From NCBI RefSeq assembly GCF_026151205.1, contig NC_087074.1, forward strand, positions 11,069,226-11,133,225: a stretch of 64,000 nucleotides of DNA. The letters run 5' to 3'. Origin of the DNA: Bolinopsis microptera (taxonomy: Eukaryota > Ctenophora > Tentaculata > Lobata > Bolinopsidae). The notes under the pieces are model-generated. The model was not told the DNA's origin, did no database searches, and was given only the letters and a program-made list of their open reading frames with translations. The position numbers and the translations under genes are program-made. Shown one piece after another: positions 1-11,272 of this stretch (within the stretch, counting starts at the first letter, position 1; each line of letters begins with the position of its first letter).

Positions 1-944
1 TTTTGAGTAAAAAGTGTGACTGGAAAAAAGTGCAACATATTTACATAGTACATACTATGTTTCTTATAAATTAGTGAGATTCGTGCATGGTAAAAATTGA
101 CGATTTATTTGACCAATGTAGCGCCGCGCATCAACAATAAATGAATCCAGATAATTGCGGAAAATAACTTTGCGAAGGAGGAATTTCACTGTAATTAATT
201 AACACATGGCTAGCGTCGCGCGCAGCATAACAGACGCTTCATATACACTTAATTATAGGGGAGTGGTCTATATTGCGAAGGAGCAGACTTTTTTCATCAC
301 CGTAGGACCGTCGGGCCACATCATATATCCAAACCCGATTACTTATTCCCTACGATCTTTTTGCCTTCGGCAAGAGTAGGGAAAAAAATTAACAAAGTGA
401 ACTGTTTCTCACTAAGCACTTCCCTTATTACACTAAGAAGTTCATTTAGTTCCTCAGCACTCGGGAAACTCAGCACTCTGAGTCTTATTCTTTTCTTGAG
501 TATTTCCATCTCATGAGAATTAATTAAATTTCACAATTCTCAGTTCCTAATAATGATCCCCTGGTCCCAGCTGGCAACATTTGATTGGCTGTTTAGCTAC
601 CAGAAGCAACATTTCTTCAACGTTATCATAATTTTACCTTCTTAAGTATAAGGAGCAGTTCTTGTGACGTAACTGGTAGAATGATATAAAAGAAAGTGAA
701 TTCAAAACTCGACCAGATTTTACACAATCGGTTATTGCGTAGTACACGAGATAATCTGGTACATTATTCGTACATTATTCGTATTTAACAAAAATCAATT
801 TTACGAAATTTTTTCCAAAAATATAATAAATATCCGGCTTAATCTCGTCCAAATTGTACAATTTTGGCCGGGATTTCAATTATAGGCCAATTTTGACTGG
901 GACCAAGCGCGTATCTCGTATTAGAAACTACTGTTCACATTTAC
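1..944. other. Myosin VI intron or flank, no exon found
   Basis: The last recognised myosin VI exon ends at 945 with a split codon, so this stretch should be intron. I searched the minus strand for the next expected block, the P-loop and following motor motifs, and did not find it. The next exon must lie left of the window or be too short to see. Confidence 0.5.
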
Positions 945-2046
945 CTATCGCGAAGGTGTGAGGGTCCAGTTTGCCTAGAGAGGTTCCCTTGTAATCATTC
1001 ATCAGAGCATCTGTGTACAGAGCAGACAGATCTCGGTACGGGTTAACAACCGTTAGGATATTCGCCGTGTACGTCTGCAAAAGTAAGTTAGAATTAGGTA
1101 ATAATATGGAATACAATGTTCCTGAATTTTAGTTTTGAGGTTCCGCAAGATTCCTTCTTAAGTTAGGAATGTGGTCGAGGTGAGGGGTTTCTCTCCTACT
1201 TTAATATTTCTCTGTTATACTACAGGTCATTATACTGCAATAGGGCAAAGTAAAGTGCACACCACTACTTATAGGCAAGCTGAGAAATTGCAATGTGCTA
1301 TGAAGACAATATCTGAATATCACATATGAGATATTGTATATCATTACTTTTTAAGATGTAAAGTACGTAATACTTACGTATATGTATATACATGTACATA
1401 CGTAATACGTATTCGTAATACTTACGTATATCTTGCCGATGAGGAAGCGGCATTTTATGTTGTCGAGCAAGCTGGCCTCGTTCAGCTGCAACAGCATGCC
1501 TGTAAAACACGTTTTAAACTAACAAGACCTTAAACTAAGATAATTTAATACCTTATATTTTATATAACTAATATTAAGTAAGTTTAATTTACTTAATTAA
1601 TGAGGCCAGAATATCGCCCTGCCTATTTACAACTGGATAACTGAGCACTAAGACTTTGGAGGGGTGTACTTACAGTTGTGTGTACTTACAGAGGGGTGTA
1701 CTTACAGAGGGGTTTACTTACAGTTGTCGTCCACAAGGCACTCAGTAGAAGTTGGAAACACTTTGCTGTACGCGGCTACAATGTACTGAAATAGTAAAAT
1801 AATGGAACTCTGAATTTAATTTAGTCAAAAATATTGATCTCAAATTATTCTTGAAAGATCTAGCTATATTTAATGAATATGTTAAACTCTTTACAGAGCA
1901 ACCACATCTTAACAACTAAAGTACTAAGTTAAACTGACCGCGTCATCAGGAGTCTGTACAGTGAGAGTCTCCGATCCTATCTCCACCACAGTTCCCTTGG
2001 TGAAACCGTGAGTAGCATCGGGAGCCCACACTTCACCTTCTTGCAT
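945..2046 (-). CDS. MYO6: Unconventional myosin VI, N-terminal exons (partial)
   Basis: Four minus-strand exons encode the start of a myosin VI heavy chain, the minus-end-directed actin motor used in endocytosis and cargo transport. Exons: 2046-1939 (ATG, 36 codons, beginning MQEGEVWAPDATHGF), 1785-1722 (YIVAAYSKVFP), 1499-1426 (MLLQLNEASLLDNI) and 1074-945 (TYTANILTVVNPY, then GTSLGKLDPHTFAI). Phases 0, 1, 0 and 1 agree across the junctions. The order is an SH3-like N-terminal subdomain with the VWAP motif, a linker, the LNEASLL helix, and the motor strand TANIL-VNPY. This matches the N-terminus of animal myosin VI, not myosin II or V. The P-loop (GESGAGKT) and everything beyond lie outside the window. 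Exon 1 uses a donor reading GTCAGT; the other donors are ordinary. Orthology rests on remembered family motifs. Confidence 0.86.
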
Positions 2047-4735
2047 TTTTCCTATTCTGGGTGTACCAGTTACGCTTTGTGTTACACTTGCAGACTTTAT
2101 ATTACAAGTGCTGAAATTAATAGACGTATAGGCTATACAGTATAATTCTTATTCACCGCGGCCACTTCTTTCCCTCAAATGGACATTTAATTATAACATA
2201 TATCCGCGAAAAATCAAAACCCTGATATACCGCGGAACCCGATTTACCGCGTCTTTCTTTTTTTCACAAACTCTGCGATGAATCAGTGCTAAATACTATA
2301 GTAAGGTGCAAGGTGACACGTGACAAATATTCACCACCTCCCCACAATTAGCCACGTCTATTTTTAAAACACCAACAGAGAAACACCGAGCAGTCGGTAC
2401 GGTAGGATTTCGGGGTTATTTTCACACTTTACCAGCAGAAGCCGTAGTACGGTAATTGTAAGGCTATAATATACAAAGTACATTGTACATAGGTGGCGCC
2501 ATGGCTAGCCACCTTGTTGCTTACATGCTGGTTAACAATATTACTCTTGCCATACTACTATTGCTACAGTGTGTTTACGGTTGTGTGTGTGTGTGTGTTA
2601 GAGAGTTGTTGATACTCGTAACTTGGTAACTTGGTGCTAACTGCTTGCTGAGTGTCTAGACAATATGTCTAGAAGCTTCCCGGGATAGATAGACTCTATC
2701 TATCCCGGGAAGCTAAGACGCGCTTCTTCTAGACACTCGGTCTGAAACTGTAAGTTTATGATAATACTACAGACCTGGCTTCATGTTATTACATACATGA
2801 TACAAGCCTAAAGTAGTAAGTTATAGTAGTAAGTCACTTTATGTATATATATATAACTCTGGATTTCACTTATAGCAGAAGATTATACTAATTAGATTAA
2901 TTAGTATTATTAATTAGTATTATGTCGAGTTCCACACAGATACCCCGGGTTTAAACACACCATGAGCTAACAAGTAAGATAATCACTAGTTTAAACGATA
3001 TTTAACAGATCACGTGATCAATTAAACCAGCTGCCCTCACTTACTAAACTCATAATACTCTCCTTTGTCAATATCACGGATATGTGAGTGTGGCCTGTCA
3101 ACATTTTCCAGGTTAGCTTGAGATGTAGAGTTCACAGGTCTGTGCTGTGAGCTAGACTGATTTTACTGTTAATTACCCAACACTTGTCATTCGTACGATT
3201 AACCTTGAAGAGGTGGTAAAACTTAGTGTGAAGATGCAGTGAACTGTTATTATTAAAACATATCTGTAATCATTAAAACATATCTGTAATTATTTAAACT
3301 TATCAGTAATCACCGATGTTCCTATATTCTGGGCGAGGCATATTGTAAAAAACATTACGATACCCACATTCTACTACACACAATAATGTGTAATTTGATA
3401 GGTATGTAGACTGTATAACATACTATAACACGCTCTGCCTCCTCACTTTTAGATTTGTTTAATTGTTTTGGAGCTCTCTCTCTCTCTCTTGAAGAGACTT
3501 TATTTTCTGGGTTTGCTTTCTTAAGCCAATAGCTCAATAGGAATGCTAACAATCACTTCCTAGTATTTAAACCTTTAGTTTGTTCTGCATTTCTTTTTGA
3601 TCCTAGATACATACTTGTTACTTGTCCTAATACTTCGTCTTGCTTGGTTGTTACTTATCTTTATTATATATTATATGTCCTCTTTATTCACCGTCATGTT
3701 TTGTAGTAAGCTTTATTGTTGTTGTTTGTTGTTGTTGTCGTTTGTTGTACTAGTGGGCTGTTCCTGACTGTTGCTGTTGAATGAGTAATGAGTGATTTGT
3801 AATCTGACCTTCTGCTTCAATCAGAAAGAAAATTATAATAGTTTGATGTCTCCGTCCCATATATGGTAAAGCAACAATGATAATTAAAGGGTAATCCCAC
3901 ATAATTAGGGTATTGAGTACTCTGTTATGTCAACTATTCTGAATAGAAGGCGTCACATAGCATCTGATAAAGCTTAGTTATCATGCTAGTGAGGACTGAC
4001 CTATCATGTATAGTATATACGAACAATAAGCGCTAAGTAACTCCTGCACATTCAAATGCTGACAAAACTCAAGCATATCTGTGTCTACGCACTGAGTACA
4101 TAGGTTCTAGCTCATATCGCAACAACATTACGAATTTTTGTAAAGATCATTGGTTAACCGACTCTTTAGATCCTTGAACGAATCTCGCTGCATAAATCTC
4201 TTTGGTAGAGCAATCGCAGATTACGAAAACAGTTTTGTATTCCTACACTAGTTTCAGCTTTCTCGCTTTGACAATATCTGAACAAAAAATGACCACTTTC
4301 GTTGCTAATTTTCTGAGTTTCTGTTTATTTTGCATGCCTCTGCTCTAGGTTTTTCACGCAGGCGCTTGAAACATGTCCCTAACCTTAGCATCGAGAACCT
4401 TCTCGAGAACCTCCTCTTGAATAACAGTCTGAACAAATTATTTTAGGTAGGAGTATTTCCATCCCCAGATGTATGGAGTTACTTATGATAGGAGGAACAG
4501 TTCTGAAATAAGAGAGTTCAAGGAAAATGTACTTCATGACCATCGCGGAGATAGTAAGTACAATTTAACCAGTCGTCTATGAGACTTAAAAATTTAAACT
4601 GAATCTCTGTACATGGAGAATCATGACAATTAAAATGGAAATAGTATAATTTTAAGAATGGTTTAAAAAATTGACTGTTTATCATTAAAACTAATGATAC
4701 GTGATAAACAATAAGAACCCTAACTACGTTGAACT
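2047..4735. other. Intergenic, no gene seen
   Basis: AT-rich DNA upstream of the myosin VI start. It contains a GT microsatellite at about 2582-2599, a strong hairpin (listed separately), a short CT run near 3478-3490, and a TTG-rich patch near 3716-3750. Reading frames are short and carry no recognisable domain. The myosin VI promoter should lie near 2050-2600, but no core element stands out. Confidence 0.6.
2650..2738. repeat. Nested perfect inverted repeat (hairpin)
   Basis: The inner arms 2674-2692 and 2696-2714 are perfectly complementary over 19 bp with a 3-nt loop. They are built on AGCTTCCCGGGATAGATAG. An outer 11-bp pair, GAGTGTCTAGA at 2650-2660 and its complement at 2728-2738, encloses them. 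No target duplication or coding capacity is visible. It could be the remnant of a very short transposon or a structured RNA or DNA element. Confidence 0.8.
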
Positions 4736-5475
4736 GTGCTATTTTGACCATCTCCAAGATACTCGGACAACACGACATCAAAGTCACCCACTCCTCTGCT
4801 ACCTCCCTCCGCAACCTCCTCACCAAAACGAAGACCACACCCCTACTCACCTCACTCCCAACACCATCTACGAAATTTCCTGCTCACAGTGCCCCTCCAA
4901 ATACACCGGACAGACCTACAGACCCTTGGTTCACCGCATGAAAGAACACGAACAATGTTACAGACCCAACAACGCCATCGACGAATCCACAGACAGAATC
5001 AAATCAGCCCCTGCACATCATGCCCTGACCACCGGCCACACCATCTCCTGGAACAACATCGAAGTCCTCAAATCCCTTACCTCACGCTCCCAACTTGACC
5101 TCACAGAACACGCAGCTATACAAATACGACAACCAACCATGAACAGAACAGACCGCGCACCCAAATGTAGTTCCCTCTGGGACCCCATTCTTCCTAAAAT
5201 TGCCAAATCCTTAAAGTCCACACCATCTGGCATTTCCTTCTCAATCTCAACAGAAGACTAAATTTTTATTGACATTGTACTGTAATTTTCACTTTCCCAC
5301 CCACACCTCCCCCACCCTCCATCCCTGACACCACTCAATCACATATAAGCATTGTCCACCCCATCACATTCAGCTGACGACGATTAACACATGTTTATTG
5401 AAAGCTTCTACAAGTTATATCATCGTATCTCTTATATGTTTCTAACCCAACTCCACTCAGTGTTATTTTGACCAT
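4736..5475 (+). mobile_element. 5'-truncated Penelope-like retroelement with GIY-YIG domain
   Basis: The element body is 4752-5459. It is flanked by near-identical 16-bp repeats, 4736-4751 and 5460-5475 (GTGCTATTTTGACCAT against GTGTTATTTTGACCAT), read as a target duplication. Inside is the GIY-YIG endonuclease end of a Penelope-like polyprotein: TIYEISCSQCPSKYTGQT, then HRMKEHEQCY and ALTTGHTISWNNIEVL, ending at a stop at 5261. The upstream part (ILGQHDIKVTHSS, SLRNLLTKTK) is in another frame, so a frameshift lies near 4820-4850. The reverse transcriptase is absent, as expected of a 5'-truncated copy. The long AC-rich 3' tail runs to about 5459. Confidence 0.82.
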
Positions 5476-5528
5476 GATTGATCAGTGTTGCTGTAGTAAA
5501 ATCTTATTGTTTTATTTCAGTAGAGAAA

Positions 5529-6503
5529 ATGTGCGAGGAAGTTTTTGAGATTGTTGTCAGAGCAGAAAACAGGGATGATGTTTTGGATAAGATTGGAAAC
5601 GGTGAAGAGCTGTACGGGCACATACTTAAGTGCTGTAAAGAGTACATTGAAAATGAGGGTCATTGTGATGATATGAGTGGTAATTGTAATTTTACATATT
5701 ATATTACATAGCAATCGTGTGCACTATTTGTCTGGGAATAAGATAATATTGTGTTGCTAGCGACCAGCTAGGCTTGATACCACAACTACTATTTCTTGTG
5801 ATAAAATGATATTGTTTCAGATGAAAGAGAAGATAATCTCCAGAACTTTATCAAGTATCTAATGAGTATGTTATGTTAATTAGCGTGATAATTCTTGTGA
5901 CCACTTAATGATTAACGAGGATTTCATATGAAATGATGTAATTCTTTCTTGTGCCTTGAGTTATTGCACACACTTTACAAAAAGGTTAAAACATTAATTT
6001 TTTTAGATTAAATAGCTTTTCGTTTATTCTTTAAAAAATCTTGCAGACAAGACAGAACCAGAAAACATATCGGAAAGATACAGAGAGACATTCCAAAACA
6101 TCATTAGTAACGACGATGGAATGGAGTTGACTTATGATGAAATTGATGTTCTAAGCACCCTTTTTGAGGTGGGCATTTTAAATAATAATAGATAGCTAGG
6201 ATTTGTAAGAATGTGTCACAGAAAGTGCAAATAATTCAACCGAGATAGTGGGATATTCCTTTTTTGGACCAGAAACACTTTCACAAGTTACTTACTTTCA
6301 ATTAACATTTATATTTTCAGCCAAGCAAAAAACTGAAGAATAGTATAAAAGATTACAACAGTTCACAAGATTCCAACAATAGAATTGACGGGCTAGACTT
6401 TCTCAAAAATGTAGTAAACCACCTTGAAATTACAAAAGACAGAAAAGTTCCTAATCCTTGTGCCATGATATTGTACCATATTTATTCCAACATGATTGAC
6501 TAG
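5529..6503 (+). CDS. Orphan four-exon gene, 166 aa, acidic
   Basis: Exons 5529-5679, 5821-5865, 6047-6168 and 6321-6503 join in phase into a 166-residue protein beginning MCEEVFEIVVRAEN and ending AMILYHIYSNMID. All donors begin GT and all acceptors end in a pyrimidine-AG, and the coding frame is kept through three introns, which is the main evidence that the gene is real. The start is the first ATG after a good acceptor (TTTATTTCAG at 5511-5520), so an untranslated first exon probably lies upstream, perhaps before the Penelope insertion. The protein is acidic and probably helical, without a signal peptide or membrane segment. I recognise no domain. It may be lineage-specific or too diverged to place. 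Confidence 0.6.
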
Positions 6504-6942
6504 AAATTTGAAGAGTTTTAAAGGGGATCCATAGTTATCAATTTCAAAGCTGTGACATTTTTATTTCATGAATCATTTTTAAACAATATGTTTATTGTTC
6601 AGTAGTACAGACTGTTATTGCAATTCTGATTTTCGTTAGTTGTTTGACACAATAATAGATACAATAACATTTTTTATGAATTAAGTATCATTGAGTATTT
6701 CGATAGAGCTTATTAGTTTTAGGATATGTGATGTCCTAGAAAAGTCAAGAGACAGCCTCATTTGAGGCCACATTTGAAATTTTCTATCTTATGATTAATG
6801 ATTTACTTAGTTTGATTTTTAGTATGAATTGCTGATTGAAACCATGCCAGTTAAGCTGGAACCTCGAAACTTAAGACACTCAAAGCAGTGGTGAAACAAA
6901 GGGCCCCGCTGACCCTGCTGTGCGGGGGTGGGGGGTGGCAAA

Positions 6943-7121
6943 TAGTGAAGTCAATCCCGACATCGGGATTCCCGAATCCCGAGATTTCCCAACGATTTTC
7001 AATTGGGAATTCATGACCGGGAAATCTTCTCAATCCCCGATTTTTGGGAATCCCAGGATTTTTCTTGGTTGGGATTTCCGAATCCCGGGGTTGAATATTT
7101 TGATCGGGATTGACTTCACTA
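6943..7121. mobile_element. 179-bp palindromic MITE-like element
   Basis: The ends are perfect 18-bp inverted repeats, TAGTGAAGTCAATCCCGA at 6943-6960 and its complement at 7104-7121. The interior is dense in short GGGAATCCC-like words in both orientations, so the single strand should fold extensively. No coding potential. No clear target duplication was seen. G-rich sequence (about 6925-6938) lies just outside the left end. Confidence 0.7.
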
Positions 7122-8504
7122 GCGCCAAATCGTTGTTTGAATGAGGGACAATTTAGAAAAACTTAACTAAAGTAATAGCAAAACTGCGCATTTTGCTCTA
7201 GAAACACACTTTTTTAGAGATTTTACCCGCTTATCCTCTATAATCGACTTATTTGTCCGATGTTTCGTTTCTACCTTAAAAGGGGGAAGGGCGCCAAAAT
7301 GCAACGTTAAGCCTCTGCGTTACACCATGACTCATACTCAAAAGTTGAACTTGAAAAAATTGAAATCAAACTGAATTTTTTGCGGTCTGGACTCGTCAGC
7401 ATGATACTCATTTGCGTAGTATCGTCAACAGCCGCTTGCAAAACAGAACTCATCGATGCAAATAATATGTGAACAGCAGTGAACAGGAATCATCATTTGC
7501 CAAAAATCCAGAAATATTTTGAATAATCAATCTTATCTGATGACTTGCATATGCCCCCATAAGTAAGTCTCTTCTGCAACTCTGTGCTACTGGCCAACGA
7601 GTCCAAGAACACTAAACAATGTAGCCTTCGCCTTCACACGAGCCTATACTGCATAATATGAGCTATGACTAGGTGTGACAACACACTGGTGTGCAACGCA
7701 AGGAACTGTCAGATACCCTCTCAGATACCCTTGCCAAGGATCGAAGACATTATATGTCTGCTTCCATAGCAAAAACATTCAAGTTTAACTGACCTGGACG
7801 ATAAAACTACACTTTCATATATAACATGAATTTGACATTAATGCAGAACCATGAAAATTGAAATCGTTTTTGACATTATCAGAGAAAAAATGGCAAAATT
7901 ATGCACAGCGCTCGATTTTTGAATGTGTGAGAAATATTTTCAATATTGCAGGTTTTTAAATAAATTCAATACCGTCGACGAGTCCAACTCGGCGCGTGTC
8001 TTGGTAGGTTGTAAACCTACAAATAGAAATGTGTTCAAAAAGTTTCAAAAACACGTTTTTTGATACATGTTACTTGCTACACGTTGTATACCGGCCGGCG
8101 AGAAAGCCTTTTGGGGCTGGTCGCGCGTGCTCAAAAGGGGTTACAGCGTGTGTCAGCATGTTTCGTAGCACAAACATCAGAGATATTGTATTTTTCCATT
8201 ATAATTTAATTTAAAATTATCTACTAAAGTAAACAAATATAATACACAGCAAATAATTTTAAATTTATGTTAATACCAATCGGCAATCCTCAAGCACCAA
8301 TATTATAAATTTATTGTAATTTAAAGTATATTTGATTTAAGTCTAGTGACAAGCCTAATTTAAACTTTAAAAATGCATTTTTAAACAACTTTAACTAATT
8401 GGACTGTCAAGCTAGTACAAACTAGCAATGCGCTATTGATCGACACCGCGCATGAAATAATTTGTTCTGTTCATACATCATATGTTTTTTCATTTTCAAT
8501 TTTT
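7122..8504. other. Intergenic, repeat debris
   Basis: AT-rich DNA with no supported gene. A copy of a dispersed repeat containing CGAGTCCAACTCG lies near 7970-8015 and is listed separately. The rest shows nothing I can name. Confidence 0.55.
7970..8015 (+). repeat. Dispersed repeat family C, copy 1
   Basis: The segment contains GTCGACGAGTCCAACTCGGC followed by GGTAGGTTGTAAACCTAC. Related copies lie at about 58372-58470 (minus), 59237-59322, 59355-59455 and, degenerate, 60583-60655. Both halves are short palindromes. The full unit in the other copies is roughly 100 bp. Confidence 0.65.
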
Positions 8505-8830
8505 AATTACTATATCAAATTGTAAAAACATATGAAATTATTCAAAGAATATACACATAATATAACAATAACCCTATATAAAATTTTTATATAGTAATTC
8601 AATAAAAAATCTTAGAAAATTTCATAAAAACCTTTTGTTGTAGTAGTTCACATAGCCATGTGCCTACGCGTACTGCGTGACGCGCTTGTTTCACAAGTAG
8701 GATTTTTTTTGCCGCCTACGGCGGTCGCGCGCTACTGCAAGCGAGAGGGCTCTGGTTAGAGCAATTGTAGTAGTAAAAGTAGCCAATTCAATTTGTTGGC
8801 TCTAAACTAATATCTAAATCTAATATCTTA
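8505..8830. repeat. AT-rich repeat unit, copy carrying a short insertion
   Basis: The sequence from CTATATCAAATTG to GTAGCCAATTCAATTTG reappears in reverse near 18905-19035 without the 118-bp insertion at 8647-8764, and its left part is repeated near 9588-9690. The two loci give a filled and an empty site for that insertion. Confidence 0.65.
8647..8764 (+). mobile_element. MITE family 2, copy with 9-bp target duplication
   Basis: A 118-bp insertion starting TTCACATAGCC and ending GGTTAGAGCAA. It is bracketed by the 9-mer TTGTAGTAG at 8638-8646 and 8765-8773. The related locus near 18905-18930 (minus) reads straight through without it. A second copy with its own 9-bp duplication is at 57425-57496. 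No coding capacity. A 9-bp duplication is typical of Mutator-like elements, but the superfamily is not established. Confidence 0.75.
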
Positions 8831-9011
8831 ACTATACTACCACTTTTTATTCTTCTTTCTCCTCTAAGAGCAATAATTGTCGTTCTTAATAAGTTAAATC
8901 TTATTATTTTCTTGTAGCGCGTTTTATTGTTCAACTAGAGGCCATCTAACAATGCACTACTGGGTCGCACCGCGCATCAAATAATTCTTCTCGGTAGATC
9001 GGCGAGATGCA

Positions 9012-9123
9012 TTACTGGGCCGCGCTCAGCCTGTCATTCCGCCAAATCTATATTCGGTTATATATGTTAACATACATCGGTTATATATGTTAATGAACAT
9101 AATAGCCTGGGGTCCTCAGGTAA
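9012..9123 (+). mobile_element. MITE family 1, copy 1
   Basis: A 112-bp element from TTACTGGGCCGCGC to CCTCAGGTAA, with related inverted ends (TTACTGGG and TTACCTGAGG). It is flanked by CGAGATGCA at 9003-9011 and 9124-9132. This copy is longer than the 84-88 bp copies near 57-58 kb because an internal GGTTATATATGTTAA segment is duplicated. Confidence 0.82.
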
Positions 9124-9169
9124 CGAGATGCACCACTGTGCCTCACCGAGCTGCGAAGGATTGCCATCG

Positions 9170-9590
9170 TGAATCAAATTCTTTTCCTGTTAAACGTCAT
9201 CGCTTCACTGTATCTTTGGCCTGATTTTCTAGACATTCTATCAGCTAACTTTTTGAAGAACGTATTTGCTTCTCTTCCCATTCCACCTGTTGTTGATAGG
9301 ACTATTGGTGTAAATGTTCCATGTTCCACCTCGACAATCCTTTTGTTGTACATGTTTTTCTTCTGTCTCTCATGGCTAGTGTACATACTCATTGGAGATC
9401 CAAGAGCCTTATTGGAAGGAGCTTGAGCATTAAATACTCTTACATCTAAAAATGCCCTTTCCAATGGGTTCCATACACTCCTAGCACTAACATCTAACCT
9501 AGCTCCATTTGCTTTGTTGGTCCCTGCAGGAAGTTCTCTCCCATTGACAGGGATAAGGAGAGATTCGGTGGTAACATCTTTTACATTACT
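9170..9590 (-). pseudogene. Retrotransposon endonuclease fragment, antisense copy
   Basis: The minus strand encodes a fragment matching the C-terminal part of the plus-strand retrotransposon at 16839-17744: ARLDVSARSVWNPLERAF, LDVRVFNAQAPSN, MGREANTFFKKLADRM. It keeps the D-x(n)-D-V-R-V core and a K-N-M-Y-N motif of the restriction-like endonuclease. It lacks the reverse transcriptase and is a separate, diverged copy. Confidence 0.78.
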
Positions 9591-9702
9591 ATATCAAATT
9601 GATTTTAATTAACACTTAATTTAAAAAATCATCCAAACAATATACACATAATTGTCACAATAACTTTATATAAAAACAATCCTTCAAAAAATCAATATAT
9701 TC

Positions 9703-11272
9703 CCTATTCAAGTTTGTGCTGGTCTTCAGGGAGGAGTGGAAGCAGCAGTCCATGCTGCAAGGGACTGCTTTGAAGACCCTGAAACTGAAGCTATCATCTT
9801 AGTGGATGCAGAGAATGCATTCAACTTGCTGAACCGAGAGGCTGCTCTCAACAACATGAACATCGTTTGTCCAGAAGTTGCTACTTACATAATGAACACC
9901 TACAGAATGCCTGCTAGACTGTTCATTGCAGGAGGAGATGAGCATCTTTTTAGTGAAGAAGGGACCACACAAGGTGATCCACCTGCCATGGGATTTTATG
10001 TTAAATTGTGTATTCTGATCAATCACGGGAGACAAAGTAAAACAAGTTGTAATTTGGGTTAGTAACTAAATTGTTAACTAATTGGTAATGGGTTAGCACA
10101 CTAACGCTGCACTCACTATCACTGCACGTCACTCTACACAGACCTCAAACACAACTCTCACTCACTTAACCTCGTGAGTGGTGTGGTAATGTGATTACAA
10201 ACAAATCTTCCCAAAACTGTAAATCCTTCTTAATAACAGTTCAAACTTCTTATAAACTACTTCTTCTAACTTCTTCTAACTTCTTAGAAACTAATTCTTC
10301 TATCACTTCCCCAGAAGTGATGTGAACGTGTTGTGATATTCCCTTACTCACAAACACTAGATCTTCTCTTTAGGTTCTTCTGTGTGGTCCCCGTGACACA
10401 CACACACACACTGGAACTTGACTTGTCTGGCTTTCACTCTTACAGCAGCAGACACTTACTAGAACTAAAAACAACCCTGTAAATATAATAAAGTATGTTA
10501 GAAAGTAGTAACCCCAAAACTACAAACCTAGAACTAAAGGAACTACTACAAAGAAACTGAAACTACTACATAGAAACCAAAATAAGCTAAACATTACACT
10601 ACCTGCCCTTCAGGGTTAGCTCTCGTTCCGTTCACCTGAATCCTCTATATTTACATCCTTGTTGTATTTACATGCTAAGGGAATGAGTGTGTGTGAAACA
10701 ACAAAACATAACCACTCAGACATGTCTATGAATATAATAACTTAAAGGTAAAATATGATATTTTATGCCTGTGGTACAATACCATTGATTGATGCAGGAA
10801 ACATTGAGAGAAAGGTGACTCAGATCTGGTATGCTGATGACTCTGCTGCTGGGGGAAAACTGGAAGAAATAAGGAAGTGGTGGGATAACCTCTGTATTAA
10901 AGGACCACTCTTTGGATACAACCCTAAATCTTCTAAAACATGGGTGATAGTCAAGCCTGAGCACGAAGAGAAGGCAAGATCCCTATTCCCAGATGTCAAT
11001 GTGACAAGCATTGGTCGACGATATCTGGGCAGCTTCATCGGAATAGACCAAGGAATAAAGGCTTTCATTGAGGAAAAAGTTCAAGAATGGTGTCGTGATC
11101 TTAAACAGTTAAGTGATATAGCATCAAGAGAACCTCAAATAGCATACAGTGCATAAAGGTATGGGCTTAGTAAAAGATGGAACTATGTGTGCAGATCTAC
11201 CCCAGGAGTTGCAGATAGGCTCACTCCTCTAGAACAAGTAACACGTGATGAGTTTATCCCAGCTATCATTAA
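9703..11272 (+). pseudogene. Reverse transcriptase part of the retrotransposon
   Basis: The first block (9703-10000) contains [33 protein letters not shown] (the F-N-L-L-N catalytic strand) and [17 protein letters not shown]. After the insertion at 10001-10759 the same frame continues (10768-11268) with ACGTIPLIDAG and WYADDSAAGGKLEEI, the YADD active site, then KTWVIVKPEHEEKA and RRYLGSFIG. An in-frame TAA occurs at about 11154. The frame then continues with RYGLSKRWNYVCRST until the TTAA insertion point at 11269-11272. Confidence 0.82.
10001..10759. mobile_element. 759-bp insertion in the RT domain, 8-bp target duplication
   Basis: ATTTTATG occurs at 9993-10000 and 10760-10767. Removing one copy plus the intervening DNA reconnects the reverse transcriptase frame (MGFY to ACGTIPL). 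The insert starts TTAAATTGTG, ends GTAAAATATGAT and contains a CA microsatellite near 10397-10410. Long terminal inverted repeats were not seen and it has no coding capacity. It may be a solo LTR or a non-autonomous DNA transposon; the 8-bp duplication favours the latter. Confidence 0.75.
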
